Positions 7,993 through 15,354 of a DNA stretch of 36,497 nt are shown in pieces. The notes beneath the pieces were generated by a model. That model was not told where the DNA came from and searched no databases. It saw only the letters and a program-made list of their open reading frames with translations. A program made the translations under genes and the position numbers. Location: contig CACFGT010000014.1 of the NCBI GenBank assembly GCA_902565935.1, positions 1 to 36,497 of the forward strand, read 5' to 3'. Position 1 is the first letter of the stretch; each line of letters starts with the position of its first letter. This DNA is from an uncultured Pelagibacteraceae bacterium. Lineage in GTDB: Bacteria > Pseudomonadota > Alphaproteobacteria > Pelagibacterales > Pelagibacteraceae.

Positions 7993-10547
7993 TTAATAAT
8001 ATAGTTAATAATTTTATTTTTAACATAAATATGCTTTATAATTTCTTTATTTTCAAAATATTTTTTTAGATCTTTATTTTCATTAACAATTTCAATTAAT
8101 TTGCTTTCTTCAATATCTTTTTTGCATTTGATCAAATTTCTTTTTTTCCCGTTAATTTGAATAACTATATTTACAAATTCTTCCTCTAAATATTTTTTAT
8201 TTATTTCTGGCCAAATATTTGTATTTTTTTCATTAAAATTAAATAAACATTCTGTTACTAAATGAGGTAACACAGGTTTCATTGCATATAAAATTTTTAT
8301 ATAATTTTTTCTTAAATTATCAGAGTTCCATGTATCAGTTTGATTTATCTTGCTAAAAAAATTATAAATTTCATGAAAATTTGCAATTATTACGTTGTAG
8401 TGAAAATTTTCTAAATTAGTTGTGATTTTATTAATTATTTGATTTGTAAAAATTGAAATTTTATTATCCGTCTCTTTTTCTTTTAATGTTGAAAATTTAT
8501 CCGACTTTATTTTTTCATTAAGCTCATGACTTAGACTCCAAAATTTTTGCACAAATTTAAATGAGGCTTGCATACCTTGGTCGGACCATTGAACATCTTT
8601 TTCAGGAGGACTATCAGATAAGATAAAAAAACGAACAGAATCAGCTCCATAATTTTCGATCATTTTCTCTGGATCTATAGTATTTTTTTTTGATTTTGAC
8701 ATAGACTCAGACGGTCCAACAGTTACTTTTTTCTTTAAGTCATTTTTTAAGAAAAAATCAGTACCGTTTTTTGTTATAACATCCTCGGGATTTAACCACT
8801 CTTTATCAAGCTTATAAGTCTCGTGACATACCATTCCTTGTGTAAACAATCCGCTGAAAGGCTCAGTGATTTTAAATTCATTATCCTTATAATTAAGCGC
8901 TTTTGTAAAAAATCTTGAATAAAGTAAATGTAATATCGCATGTTCAACACCACCAATATATTGATCAACTGGCATCCAATAATTTATATCTTCAATATCG
9001 AATCCTTCATTTTCATTTTTTGGAGAACAAAATCTTAAGAAATACCAAGAAGAGTCAACAAATGTATCTAATGTATCAGTCTCTAAAGTACATAACTCTC
9101 CATTAATTTCTATTTTCTTCCATTCTGTTTGATGGTCAAGAGGGTTTCCATTAACATCTAGATTTATTTTTTCAGGAAGTTTTATTGGTAAATTTGTGTA
9201 AGGAACTTTTATAATTTCATTTTTAGAATTATAAGCTATAGGTATTGGACAACCCCAATATCTTTGCCTTGAAACACCCCAATCCTTAAGTCTAAAATTA
9301 ATTTTCTTTTTCCCAATCTTTTTTTTTTCTAATATTTCAATAGTTTTAATTATTGACTCATCAGGTACTTTTAAATTGTCTAGGAATTTTGAATTATAGA
9401 TTACACCAGGACCGGTATAAGCAATTTTATCAATTTTAAAATCACCATTCTTTTCAGTTGGTTTAACTACTGGTTTTACTTTTAAACCATATTTTAAAGC
9501 AAAATCTAAATCTCTTTGATCATGGGCAGGACATCCAAATACTGCACCAAAACCATAGTCCATTAGAACAAAGTTTGCAAAATAAACGGGTACTTTAATT
9601 GTTTTGTCTAAAGGATTGACAGCTATTAAATTAGTTTTAAAACCTAACTTTTCAGCTTGTGCAATTGACTCTTCAGTTGTCCCCGTTTTTGAACAATCTT
9701 TTTTAAATTTTTCAAATTCTTTATTTTTTTTATAAAATTCAGCAATGGGGTGATCTACGGAGACGGCTAAAAAGGACATGCCAAATAATGTATCAGGTCT
9801 TGTTGTAAAACATTTTATTTTTTTTATTTCTTTGTTACCTGTAATTTCAAAATCTAGCTCACATCCAAAAGATTTACCTATCCAGTTCTTTTGCATAGTT
9901 TTTACTTTAGCTGGCCATTCTTTTAAATTCTCTAAATCTGAGAGAAGTTTATCAGCAAATTTATTAATATTGAAAAACCATTGACTTAATTTTTTTCTTT
10001 CAACAATTGCACCTGATCTCCAACCCTTGCCATTAATTACTTGTTCATTTGCCAAAACAGTTTCATCTACCGGATCCCAATTCACATAATTTTCTTTTCT
10101 ATAAACAAGTCCCTTATCATATAAATCTAAAAAAAATTTTTGTTGGTGTTTGTAATACTCTGGAGAACAAGTTGAAATTTCACGATCCCAGTCAATAGAA
10201 AGTCCCAATTTTTGAAGTTGACCCTTCATTACTGCAATATTTTTTTCTGTCCAAATTTTCGGATCTAATTTATTTTGTCTTGCAGCATTTTCAGCAGGCA
10301 TACCAAAAGAGTCCCAACCCATAGGATGAAGCACATTAAAGCCGTTTTGAATTTTATAACGAGACAATACATCTCCAATAGTATAATTTCTTACATGCCC
10401 CATATGAATTTTTCCTGATGGATAGGGAAACATTTCTAAACAGTAAAATTTTTTTTTATTTTTGTCTGTTTTGGCTGAAAAACTGTTATTTTTTTCCCAG
10501 AATTTTTGCCATTTTTCCTCAATTAGTTTGAAATTATATCTATTCAC
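7989..10547 (-). CDS. leuS: leucyl-tRNA synthetase
   Basis: This enzyme charges tRNA-Leu. It is 852 residues, full length, of the bacterial class Ia type. The HIGH motif appears as HMGH at 48-51 within [15 protein letters not shown]. An editing (CP1) domain includes [12 protein letters not shown] and the [12 protein letters not shown] region. The second signature is MSKSKKN from Met616; the residue before Met616 is Ser, where many homologues have Lys (KMSKS). The anticodon-binding domain and C-terminal extension follow. Upstream after 25 bp is the DUF3576 lipoprotein gene on the same strand; downstream, lptE overlaps by 4 bp, so transcription is probably joint. Confidence 0.97.
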   Translation of the reverse strand: MNRYNFKLIEEKWQKFWEKNNSFSAKTDKNKKKFYCLEMFPYPSGKIHMGHVRNYTIGDVLSRYKIQNGFNVLHPMGWDSFGMPAENAARQNKLDPKIWTEKNIAVMKGQLQKLGLSIDWDREISTCSPEYYKHQQKFFLDLYDKGLVYRKENYVNWDPVDETVLANEQVINGKGWRSGAIVERKKLSQWFFNINKFADKLLSDLENLKEWPAKVKTMQKNWIGKSFGCELDFEITGNKEIKKIKCFTTRPDTLFGMSFLAVSVDHPIAEFYKKNKEFEKFKKDCSKTGTTEESIAQAEKLGFKTNLIAVNPLDKTIKVPVYFANFVLMDYGFGAVFGCPAHDQRDLDFALKYGLKVKPVVKPTEKNGDFKIDKIAYTGPGVIYNSKFLDNLKVPDESIIKTIEILEKKKIGKKKINFRLKDWGVSRQRYWGCPIPIAYNSKNEIIKVPYTNLPIKLPEKINLDVNGNPLDHQTEWKKIEINGELCTLETDTLDTFVDSSWYFLRFCSPKNENEGFDIEDINYWMPVDQYIGGVEHAILHLLYSRFFTKALNYKDNEFKITEPFSGLFTQGMVCHETYKLDKEWLNPEDVITKNGTDFFLKNDLKKKVTVGPSESMSKSKKNTIDPEKMIENYGADSVRFFILSDSPPEKDVQWSDQGMQASFKFVQKFWSLSHELNEKIKSDKFSTLKEKETDNKISIFTNQIINKITTNLENFHYNVIIANFHEIYNFFSKINQTDTWNSDNLRKNYIKILYAMKPVLPHLVTECLFNFNEKNTNIWPEINKKYLEEEFVNIVIQINGKKRNLIKCKKDIEESKLIEIVNENKDLKKYFENKEIIKHIYVKNKIINYIIK

Positions 10548-10572
10548 TGGAGTCTTATTTTAATTTAAAGTT

Positions 10573-11145
10573 TTAAAATCGTTCGTTTGTAACGTCGCTT
10601 TTAAATTTTTTCTTTTTTTTCTTCTCTTCTGCCGTTTTAACTAAAACTGCAGCTTTTTTTAATATTTTTTCTCTAATATTTGAAGTTAAATCAGTATCAA
10701 TCTGCTTAACTACACAGTTTGAATTAACACAAGTTTTTTTATGAACTGAAATTTTTAAAGAGTCTACACGTACCTCATTTGCTAAAAATCTTACTGTAAT
10801 TTTTATTGCCTCATTTGGATTATTATCTGAATACCAATCAGAAATTATCAAACCACCTGCATAATCTACTGAAGATATAACCATAAAATCTAAAGTGTCT
10901 AAAGTTGCTCTCCACAATGGGTTTGATGTTGCAAACTCAAAGTTTGTATTACCACCTTGATTTTTAAAAAGGCCTCCACCTAACCCTTTTCCGTCTAAAA
11001 CATTTTGTCTAGCTCTTTTACGAGCTTCAGGCTCTATTGGTTCTTTTGGGTCAAAAGGATTTACTCCACAACTGTTCAAAAAGATTAGGATTAGTGCAAA
11101 AAAAGCAGTATTTTTGATATATGTGTTTAACTTAAAGTTATTCAT
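10573..11145 (-). CDS. DUF3576 domain lipoprotein
   Basis: This is a 190-residue alphaproteobacterial protein of unknown function usually encoded next to leuS. A lipoprotein signal peptide ends LNSC with Cys26 as the predicted lipid-modified residue. The conserved core NPLWRATLDTLDFMVISSVD, then GGLIISDWY and ITVRFLANEVRVDSLKISV, matches the DUF3576 family as I know it. The C-terminal tail is lysine-rich (EEKKKKKKFKSD). It is the first gene of a likely DUF3576-leuS-lptE-holA operon and diverges from the porin gene. An envelope role is suggested by the lipobox and by lptE nearby; nothing more specific can be read. Confidence 0.85.
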   Translation of the reverse strand: MNNFKLNTYIKNTAFFALILIFLNSCGVNPFDPKEPIEPEARKRARQNVLDGKGLGGGLFKNQGGNTNFEFATSNPLWRATLDTLDFMVISSVDYAGGLIISDWYSDNNPNEAIKITVRFLANEVRVDSLKISVHKKTCVNSNCVVKQIDTDLTSNIREKILKKAAVLVKTAEEKKKKKKFKSDVTNERF

Positions 11146-11194
11146 CTAAAATGTTTTATATTGGTAAAATAGATAAATAAAACCTTAATTTTTT

Positions 11195-11214
11195 GTGTTG
11201 CTATTTTGCAACAC
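11195..11214 (+). promoter_or_regulatory. inverted repeat in the porin leader region
   Basis: GTGTTGC (11195-11201) and GCAACAC (11208-11214) form perfect 7-base arms around TATTTT in the 170-bp gap between the divergent DUF3576 and porin genes. It could be an operator or an mRNA hairpin about 100 bases before the porin start. No T-run follows, so it is not an intrinsic terminator. No clear -35/-10 pair was identified in this gap. Confidence 0.45.
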
Positions 11215-11315
11215 TGATGAAAAAAAATCTTAAAAATTCGTTTAAAATAGCAATTTTAACAAAAAAAACGTTAAAAACTCATCATTCATATGAATATTTA
11301 AAAGAAAGGATAACT

Positions 11316-12347
11316 ATGAATAATTTAAGAAAAATAGGGTTATCAGCTTTAGCTGGTTCTATGGCTCTTGCAACTTCTGCACAAGCATTTGATGCATCAG
11401 TATCAGTAGAATCACAAGTTGTTTTCTCTTCTGCTCAAGGTAATGAAAATGCCACTGAAGCAGCTAACGGTAAAGGTATTGGTGTTGATAATGACATCGC
11501 TTTTTCTGGTTCAGGTGAGTTAGACAATGGGTTCACAGTTAGCGTTTCACATGTATTAGATACAAATGATAACGTAACTAACTCTTCAACTCAATTAGCA
11601 GTAGGTATGGGTTCTTTTGGAACTTTACAAGTTAACCAATCAGGTGGTGCATCAACTAACGGTATCGATGACGTATTACCATTTGCTTACGAGGAGCCAT
11701 GGGATGGAACTTCAGGAACTTCTGAATTTAACATCTTTGGATCTCAGTTACAAAATGGTTCACTTACATACAAGCTTCCAGCAATAGAAATGTTGGGTGC
11801 TACAGTAAGTGCTACAGTTGATTACGACCCACAAGCTAACGTTAACGCTCCAAGCCCAGGTGGTGTTGGAACTGACGGTGCTTCTGGTGAAGGTTTCACA
11901 ATTGCAATCGCTCATGAGAGTGGTGTAACAATTGGTGGTGGTGCTACTAAAGTAGGTAACACTAATGCTAGAACTGGTGAAAAAGGTGCTACTGGATACG
12001 TGAAATACTCAAATGGTCCATTAACAGTCGCTTACCAAGAGTTCTATCATAATGCTTCAAGAGCAACTGCTGGAACAACTACTAGAGGTCAAGACAGTGA
12101 TGGTGACGGTTATGCAATCGCTTATTCAGCGGGTGATATGACTTTCTCATACTCAGTACAAACTGAGCAAACAAACGCTGTTGGTGCAACTGCTGCATTA
12201 GAAGAAGAAGAAATGTCAGCTGTTCAAGCTGCCTATTCAATGGGTGGTATGACAATAGCTGCTTCTATGTATGAGTCAGACAACGTAGAAGGTGTTGCTG
12301 CTGTGAAATACGAAGAGACAGAGTTATCTGTATCTTTCGCGTTTTAA
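11316..12347 (+). CDS. outer-membrane porin (alphaproteobacterial type)
   Basis: This is a beta-barrel general porin for passive uptake of small solutes across the outer membrane. I place the start at the ATG at 11316, preceded by AAAGAAAGGA (about 11301-11310), a clear ribosome-binding site. The frame is open 41 codons further upstream but that part looks non-coding. The 343-residue product has a signal peptide with cleavage after AQA (residue 24), alternating beta strands, and a C-terminus ending SVSFAF, the terminal-Phe signal for the BAM complex. It is rich in Gly, Ala and Thr and prefers GGT/GCT/AAC codons, less AT-rich than its neighbours, which suggests high expression. A strong terminator follows directly. 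It is monocistronic. Confidence 0.9.
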   Translation: MNNLRKIGLSALAGSMALATSAQAFDASVSVESQVVFSSAQGNENATEAANGKGIGVDNDIAFSGSGELDNGFTVSVSHVLDTNDNVTNSSTQLAVGMGSFGTLQVNQSGGASTNGIDDVLPFAYEEPWDGTSGTSEFNIFGSQLQNGSLTYKLPAIEMLGATVSATVDYDPQANVNAPSPGGVGTDGASGEGFTIAIAHESGVTIGGGATKVGNTNARTGEKGATGYVKYSNGPLTVAYQEFYHNASRATAGTTTRGQDSDGDGYAIAYSAGDMTFSYSVQTEQTNAVGATAALEEEEMSAVQAAYSMGGMTIAASMYESDNVEGVAAVKYEETELSVSFAF

Positions 12348-12368
12348 TATAGCATAGTAATTTATTTA

Positions 12369-12401
12369 AACCGGCCTAATTATATTAGGCCGGTTTTTTT
12401 T
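12369..12401 (+). terminator. Rho-independent terminator of the porin gene
   Basis: AACCGGCCTAAT (12369-12380) and ATTAGGCCGGTT (12384-12395) form a perfect 12-bp stem around TAT, followed by a run of eight T's (12394-12401). It lies 21 bases after the porin stop. In the other direction only three T's follow, so it is mainly a plus-strand terminator. The convergent ThiE-like gene reads into it and stops inside the hairpin. It is the only convincing intrinsic terminator seen in the window. Confidence 0.93.
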
Positions 12402-12913
12402 ATGCCTGAAATACCGGCATATCCCTTAGATTTTGTACACAAAAGTCTTTTAATATTGTTTTGATTAATCCCCCCAAGAGCAATAATTTTTTGGTTTGAT
12501 GTTAAAGCTAAGTTGTTAAATCTTATGACACCTAAAAAGGATTTATTTTTTTTATTAAAGAAAATAGGACTTATAAAAATTTCCTCACACCCTTGTTTTT
12601 CTTTTATTAAAATTTCTTGATAGTTGTGTGCAGAACCAATTATTTTGAAATTAATTTTTTTTTTGAACTTTTGAGAATATTCAAACTTGTTGAAAGCAGG
12701 AATATATAGACCATCAAAATTATATTTAAAAGCTAAATTAACTTCATTTGAGATAAAAATTTTTCTGTTGTTTTTTTTACAGAACTTAACTAATTTTTTA
12801 ATTGTAAGTTCATGATTTCCCTTTGAATAATTTCTATAAATAATATGTATTTTTTTATTTAAACTTTGAATTTCACTTTTTTCAAATTTATCTGTAAAGT
12901 AATAAATATCCAT
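12380..12913 (-). CDS. ThiE/TenI-like (thiamine phosphate synthase family) protein, degenerate
   Basis: This 177-residue protein is shorter than usual ThiE (about 210) and has the TIM-barrel layout of the ThiE/TenI family: IYYFTDK at the start, NEVNLAFKYNFDGLYIP where ThiE has DG(V/I)HLGQ-D, then IGSAHNYQE, FISPIFFNKKNKSFLG in place of GPIFxTxTK, and ALGGINQNNI in place of AIGGI. The metal- and pyrophosphate-binding residues of the HLGQ-D motif are not conserved, so it may not be an active thiamine-phosphate synthase. Its last codons (KKTGLI and the stop) are the reverse strand of the porin terminator. Its start codon overlaps that of the divergent yggS. Family call good, function uncertain. 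Confidence 0.7.
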   Translation of the reverse strand: MDIYYFTDKFEKSEIQSLNKKIHIIYRNYSKGNHELTIKKLVKFCKKNNRKIFISNEVNLAFKYNFDGLYIPAFNKFEYSQKFKKKINFKIIGSAHNYQEILIKEKQGCEEIFISPIFFNKKNKSFLGVIRFNNLALTSNQKIIALGGINQNNIKRLLCTKSKGYAGISGIKKTGLI

Positions 12914-12917
12914 GGAT
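12908..12917. other. palindrome containing both divergent start codons
   Basis: ATCCATGGAT is a perfect 10-bp palindrome. The plus ATG at 12912-12914 starts the YggS-family gene and the minus ATG at 12913-12911 starts the ThiE-like gene, so the two starts share two bases. Both proteins begin Met-Asp as a direct result. Any ribosome-binding site or promoter of one gene must lie in the coding region of the other. Confidence 0.85.
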
Positions 12918-13562
12918 CAAAAAATAATAAATAATCTTAACATTATTAAAAGTGAAATTGAATCAAAGAAAAAAAAAGTAGATATAATTGCAGTTTCAAA
13001 AACTTTTCCATTAAATACAATTACTCCTTTAATAAATAACGGCCATGTACATTATGGAGAAAATAAAGTGCAGGAAGCAGTTGTGAAATGGAGCTCTATT
13101 AAAAATGACTTTAAACTGATTAAATTACATCTTATTGGTAAACTTCAAACAAATAAAGTGAAGCTTGTTTTACCATTGTTTGATTTCATTCACTCACTAG
13201 ATAGTATGAAATTAGCTGAAAAAATTTCTTTGGAGCAAAAAAAAAAGAATTTTAAACCAAAAATATTTGTACAGGTAAACATTGGAAACGAAGTTCAAAA
13301 AAATGGTATCGATAAAGAAAATTTAGCTCCCTTTTTGGCTTCATGTAAAAAGAATTTTGATTTAGATATTATTGGATTAATGTGCATACCCCCAAATGAT
13401 GATAAGACAGAGTTATATTTTAGAGAAATGCAAGAACTAAATAAAAAGTTTGGATTTAGTGATCTAAGTATGGGTATGTCATCCGACTATATTTCAGCTA
13501 TTGACCATGGAGCAACTTACATAAGAGTGGGTTCCAAGATTTTTGGTGAAAGATCTAAGTAA
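12912..13562 (+). CDS. YggS family pyridoxal phosphate-binding protein
   Basis: This is the PLP-binding homeostasis protein family (YggS/PROSC/PipY), which binds free pyridoxal 5'-phosphate without known catalysis and keeps vitamin B6 and amino-acid pools balanced. The 216-residue protein shows the PLP-lysine motif IIAVSKTFP, the GENKVQEA signature, the HLIGKLQTNK segment, and the C-terminal GMSSDYISAIDHGATYIRVGSKIFG loop that binds the PLP phosphate. Length and motifs are complete. The start ATG at 12912 lies in a palindrome shared with the divergent ThiE-like gene. The 3' end overlaps the convergent L,D-transpeptidase gene by 8 bp. Confidence 0.94.
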   Translation: MDQKIINNLNIIKSEIESKKKKVDIIAVSKTFPLNTITPLINNGHVHYGENKVQEAVVKWSSIKNDFKLIKLHLIGKLQTNKVKLVLPLFDFIHSLDSMKLAEKISLEQKKKNFKPKIFVQVNIGNEVQKNGIDKENLAPFLASCKKNFDLDIIGLMCIPPNDDKTELYFREMQELNKKFGFSDLSMGMSSDYISAIDHGATYIRVGSKIFGERSK

Positions 13563-14055
13563 TCTTAATTTTCGTATTCTTATTAATTAACTTTATTAAG
13601 ATTAATAAATCGCTTTTTTTCAGCGCAATACATCCTGCTGTGTGCTTGTAATTTTTTGTTAAGTGAATAAAAATTGCACTGCCTTTCCCTAGTTTTGTTT
13701 TTTTAAAATTAAATTTGATTGGAATTACCAAATCATAAATATTGTCTTTTCGGTACATTTTCTCATGCATTATTTTATTTTTCTTATTTATATTTATTAA
13801 TTTGTTATAATTTTTTTTATTATTAGTATCATCACACCATCCCATACTTTTTATTATTGGAGTACATTTTAGTTTTGTTTTAGGTCTTTTTAACCGGTCC
13901 TTTCGATAATATAATTTATCTAAATTAAATACACCTTTAGGTGTTTTTTTATCTCCCTCTTTTTTGTTGGAAGTAAGACCATTTTTACCTATAGCACATC
14001 TAAAAAAAAAATTTTTGTAGTGAAGAGTATCTTTATTTTTAAGAGTAATTATCAT
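13555..14055 (-). CDS. L,D-transpeptidase (YkuD) domain protein
   Basis: The 166-residue protein consists of one YkuD domain. The catalytic signature is GSAIFIHLTKNYKHTAGCIAL, with His in FIHL and the nucleophile Cys in AGC. Upstream parts typical of the alphaproteobacterial family are KEGDKKTPKGVF, SMGWCDDTNNKKNYN and HEKMYRKDNIYDLVI. YkuD enzymes form 3-3 peptidoglycan cross-links or attach proteins to the wall. No signal peptide is visible (MIITLKNKDTLHYKN), which is common in this subfamily, so its location and substrate are open. It converges on yggS (8-bp overlap) and diverges from the winged-helix regulator with only 12 bp between starts. Confidence 0.85.
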   Translation of the reverse strand: MIITLKNKDTLHYKNFFFRCAIGKNGLTSNKKEGDKKTPKGVFNLDKLYYRKDRLKRPKTKLKCTPIIKSMGWCDDTNNKKNYNKLININKKNKIMHEKMYRKDNIYDLVIPIKFNFKKTKLGKGSAIFIHLTKNYKHTAGCIALKKSDLLILIKLINKNTKIKIT

Positions 14056-14067
14056 ATCTTTAGTAGC

Positions 14068-14631
14068 ATGAGTCTAAAAAAATTAATTATTTTTGAACAT
14101 TCTTTATTATTTAACATTTTAAGTGAAATTAGTGAAGTTTTGAATTTTGATTTAATTCAAGCAGATCGAAATAATCTTAATGATATCAAAAAAAGATTGG
14201 CAGGAGATTTTTTAATAATTTCTAAAGATCAGAATGCAATTGAATCTCATTACTCGGTTTTAAAAAATTTACCTTTGAAAATATCTAAATTAATCGAAAC
14301 AATTAACATAGAATTTTTGAAAAAAAAATTTGACCTTCAGTCTGATTTAACTATTGGACCTTATAATTTGAATTTAAATTCAAGGCAAATTTCAAAGAAA
14401 AATGTGAAGCTAAATTTAACAGAAAGGGAAGGAAATTTGATTATTTTTTTAAACAAATCAACCTCACCTGTTTCAGTTGAAACACTTCAAAAAGAAGTTT
14501 GGGATTATGGATCGGAATTAGAAACTCATACTGTCGAAACGCATATTTATAGACTTAGAAAAAAAATTAAAGATAAATTTAATGATAATAGTTTTATTAT
14601 TAGTTCAAAGGAAGGTTACATTATTAATTGA
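14068..14631 (+). CDS. OmpR/PhoB-type winged-helix regulator with degenerate receiver
   Basis: I choose the ATG at 14068 (187 residues) over the one at 14020, which lies inside the divergent YkuD gene. The C-terminal domain is a clear OmpR-type winged helix: KLNLTEREGNLIIFLNKS, VSVETLQKEVWDYG, then the recognition helix ETHTVETHIYRLRKKIKDK and the wing FIISSKEGYIIN. The N-terminal half looks like a shrunken response-regulator receiver: LIIFEHSLL stands where the acidic pair should be and DFLIISKDQN where the phospho-accepting Asp should be, and the domain is about 90 rather than 120 residues. It probably acts without phosphorylation. The stop TGA overlaps the TTG start of the ArfA-like gene downstream. 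Target genes are unknown. Confidence 0.82.
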   Translation: MSLKKLIIFEHSLLFNILSEISEVLNFDLIQADRNNLNDIKKRLAGDFLIISKDQNAIESHYSVLKNLPLKISKLIETINIEFLKKKFDLQSDLTIGPYNLNLNSRQISKKNVKLNLTEREGNLIIFLNKSTSPVSVETLQKEVWDYGSELETHTVETHIYRLRKKIKDKFNDNSFIISSKEGYIIN

Positions 14632-14735
14632 AAAAAAAAAATGTAATAGCTAAAGATTTATTTACAAAAAAATATAAGCCTAGAATTATAAAACCTAAAA
14701 AAGGCAAAGGTAGTTTTAAAAGAAGAAAAAAATAA
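14628..14735 (+). CDS. arfA: ArfA-like alternative ribosome-rescue factor, 35 codons, TTG start
   Basis: A short frame starts at TTG 14628 (overlapping the regulator's TGA as TTGA) and ends at TAA 14733. The first ATG in the gap (14641) is followed at once by TAA in its own frame, so TTG is the only sensible start. The 35-residue product is highly basic. Its second half, YKPRIIKPKKGKGSFKRRKK, matches the core of ArfA, in which F-x-x-R-V-x-K-x-KKGKGS-(Y/F)-x-R binds the empty mRNA channel and recruits a release factor to stalled ribosomes. IAKDLF corresponds to the preceding helix. The C-terminal hydrophobic tail of enterobacterial ArfA is missing, as in the truncated active form. Alternative: a coincidental basic peptide, which I find unlikely given KKGKGS. 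Confidence 0.72.
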   Translation: MKKKNVIAKDLFTKKYKPRIIKPKKGKGSFKRRKK

Positions 14736-14738
14736 ATT

Positions 14739-15350
14739 TTATTTTTTACTAGGTAATATGCTCACATTAAAGCTTATTACAATTCTATCTTCATTTGATA
14801 AGCTCTTACCAACATCATGATAAAGGTAAGATGGAAATATTAATAAATTTCCCTCCTCTGGTTTAATACTAAAACCAGTACTGCTAAGCTCAGTCATTTT
14901 TTCAACCGGTGGAGTTTGAAATTTTTTAACTTCATTAGGTTCATAAAAATGAATATTTCCACAATTTTCTGGAGCTTTAACGTAATATGCAGCACTCAAG
15001 TATGATCCTGGATGATTGTGTGATTGATTAAATGTTCCTTTTTTATTTATGATTGCCCAGATTTCAGAAATACCAACTTTTTCAGGAATATATTTCCAAC
15101 CATAACCATCAACAATTACTTCTTTTACATGCTCATGTATTGCTTTAACGAAATTGTAAGGCACATTATCTTTTTCAATTATAAAATTTTTTGAGTGCCA
15201 ACCATTTACATTTGATCTTTGTATTCCTTTTTCATCATCTTTTTTAAGTCCATAGATATAATCAGAGAGCTGCTTATTAAGATTTTCAAAATTGTCTATT
15301 TTAAATTGAAACACTGGAGAAGGGAATAGTCTATGTATTATTTTGCTCAT
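14739..15350 (-). CDS. putative 2OG-Fe(II) oxygenase (TIGR02466-like)
   Basis: This 203-residue protein belongs to a family of putative 2-oxoglutarate/Fe(II)-dependent oxygenases frequent in marine bacteria and their phages. The N-terminus IHRLFPSPVFQFKID has the family FPSPV motif. A jelly-roll core follows: WAIINKKGTFNQSHNHPGSY, LSAAYYVKAPENCGNIHFYEP, then NLLIFPSYLYHDVGKSLSNE and DRIVISFNV. HNH/HxHP and the later YHDVG supply histidines for iron, and the Arg of EDRIVISFN would hold 2-oxoglutarate. The substrate is unknown. It sits 3 bp from the end of the ArfA-like gene and 4 bp downstream of the adenosine kinase gene on the same strand. Confidence 0.8.
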   Translation of the reverse strand: MSKIIHRLFPSPVFQFKIDNFENLNKQLSDYIYGLKKDDEKGIQRSNVNGWHSKNFIIEKDNVPYNFVKAIHEHVKEVIVDGYGWKYIPEKVGISEIWAIINKKGTFNQSHNHPGSYLSAAYYVKAPENCGNIHFYEPNEVKKFQTPPVEKMTELSSTGFSIKPEEGNLLIFPSYLYHDVGKSLSNEDRIVISFNVSILPSKK

Positions 15351-15354
15351 AACT

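Noticed and set aside
11193-11315. 41-codon N-terminal extension of the porin
   Set aside because: The signal peptide starts at 11316 with a good ribosome-binding site; the upstream part contains the inverted repeat and looks like leader.
11542-11557. parS-like CGTTTCACATGTATTA in the porin gene
   Set aside because: Only the left half matches parS; the palindrome is broken, so ParB loading is not expected.
14020-14067. Upstream ATG of the winged-helix regulator
   Set aside because: It would overlap the divergent YkuD gene by 36 bp and adds a stretch unrelated to receiver domains; ATG 14068 fits better.
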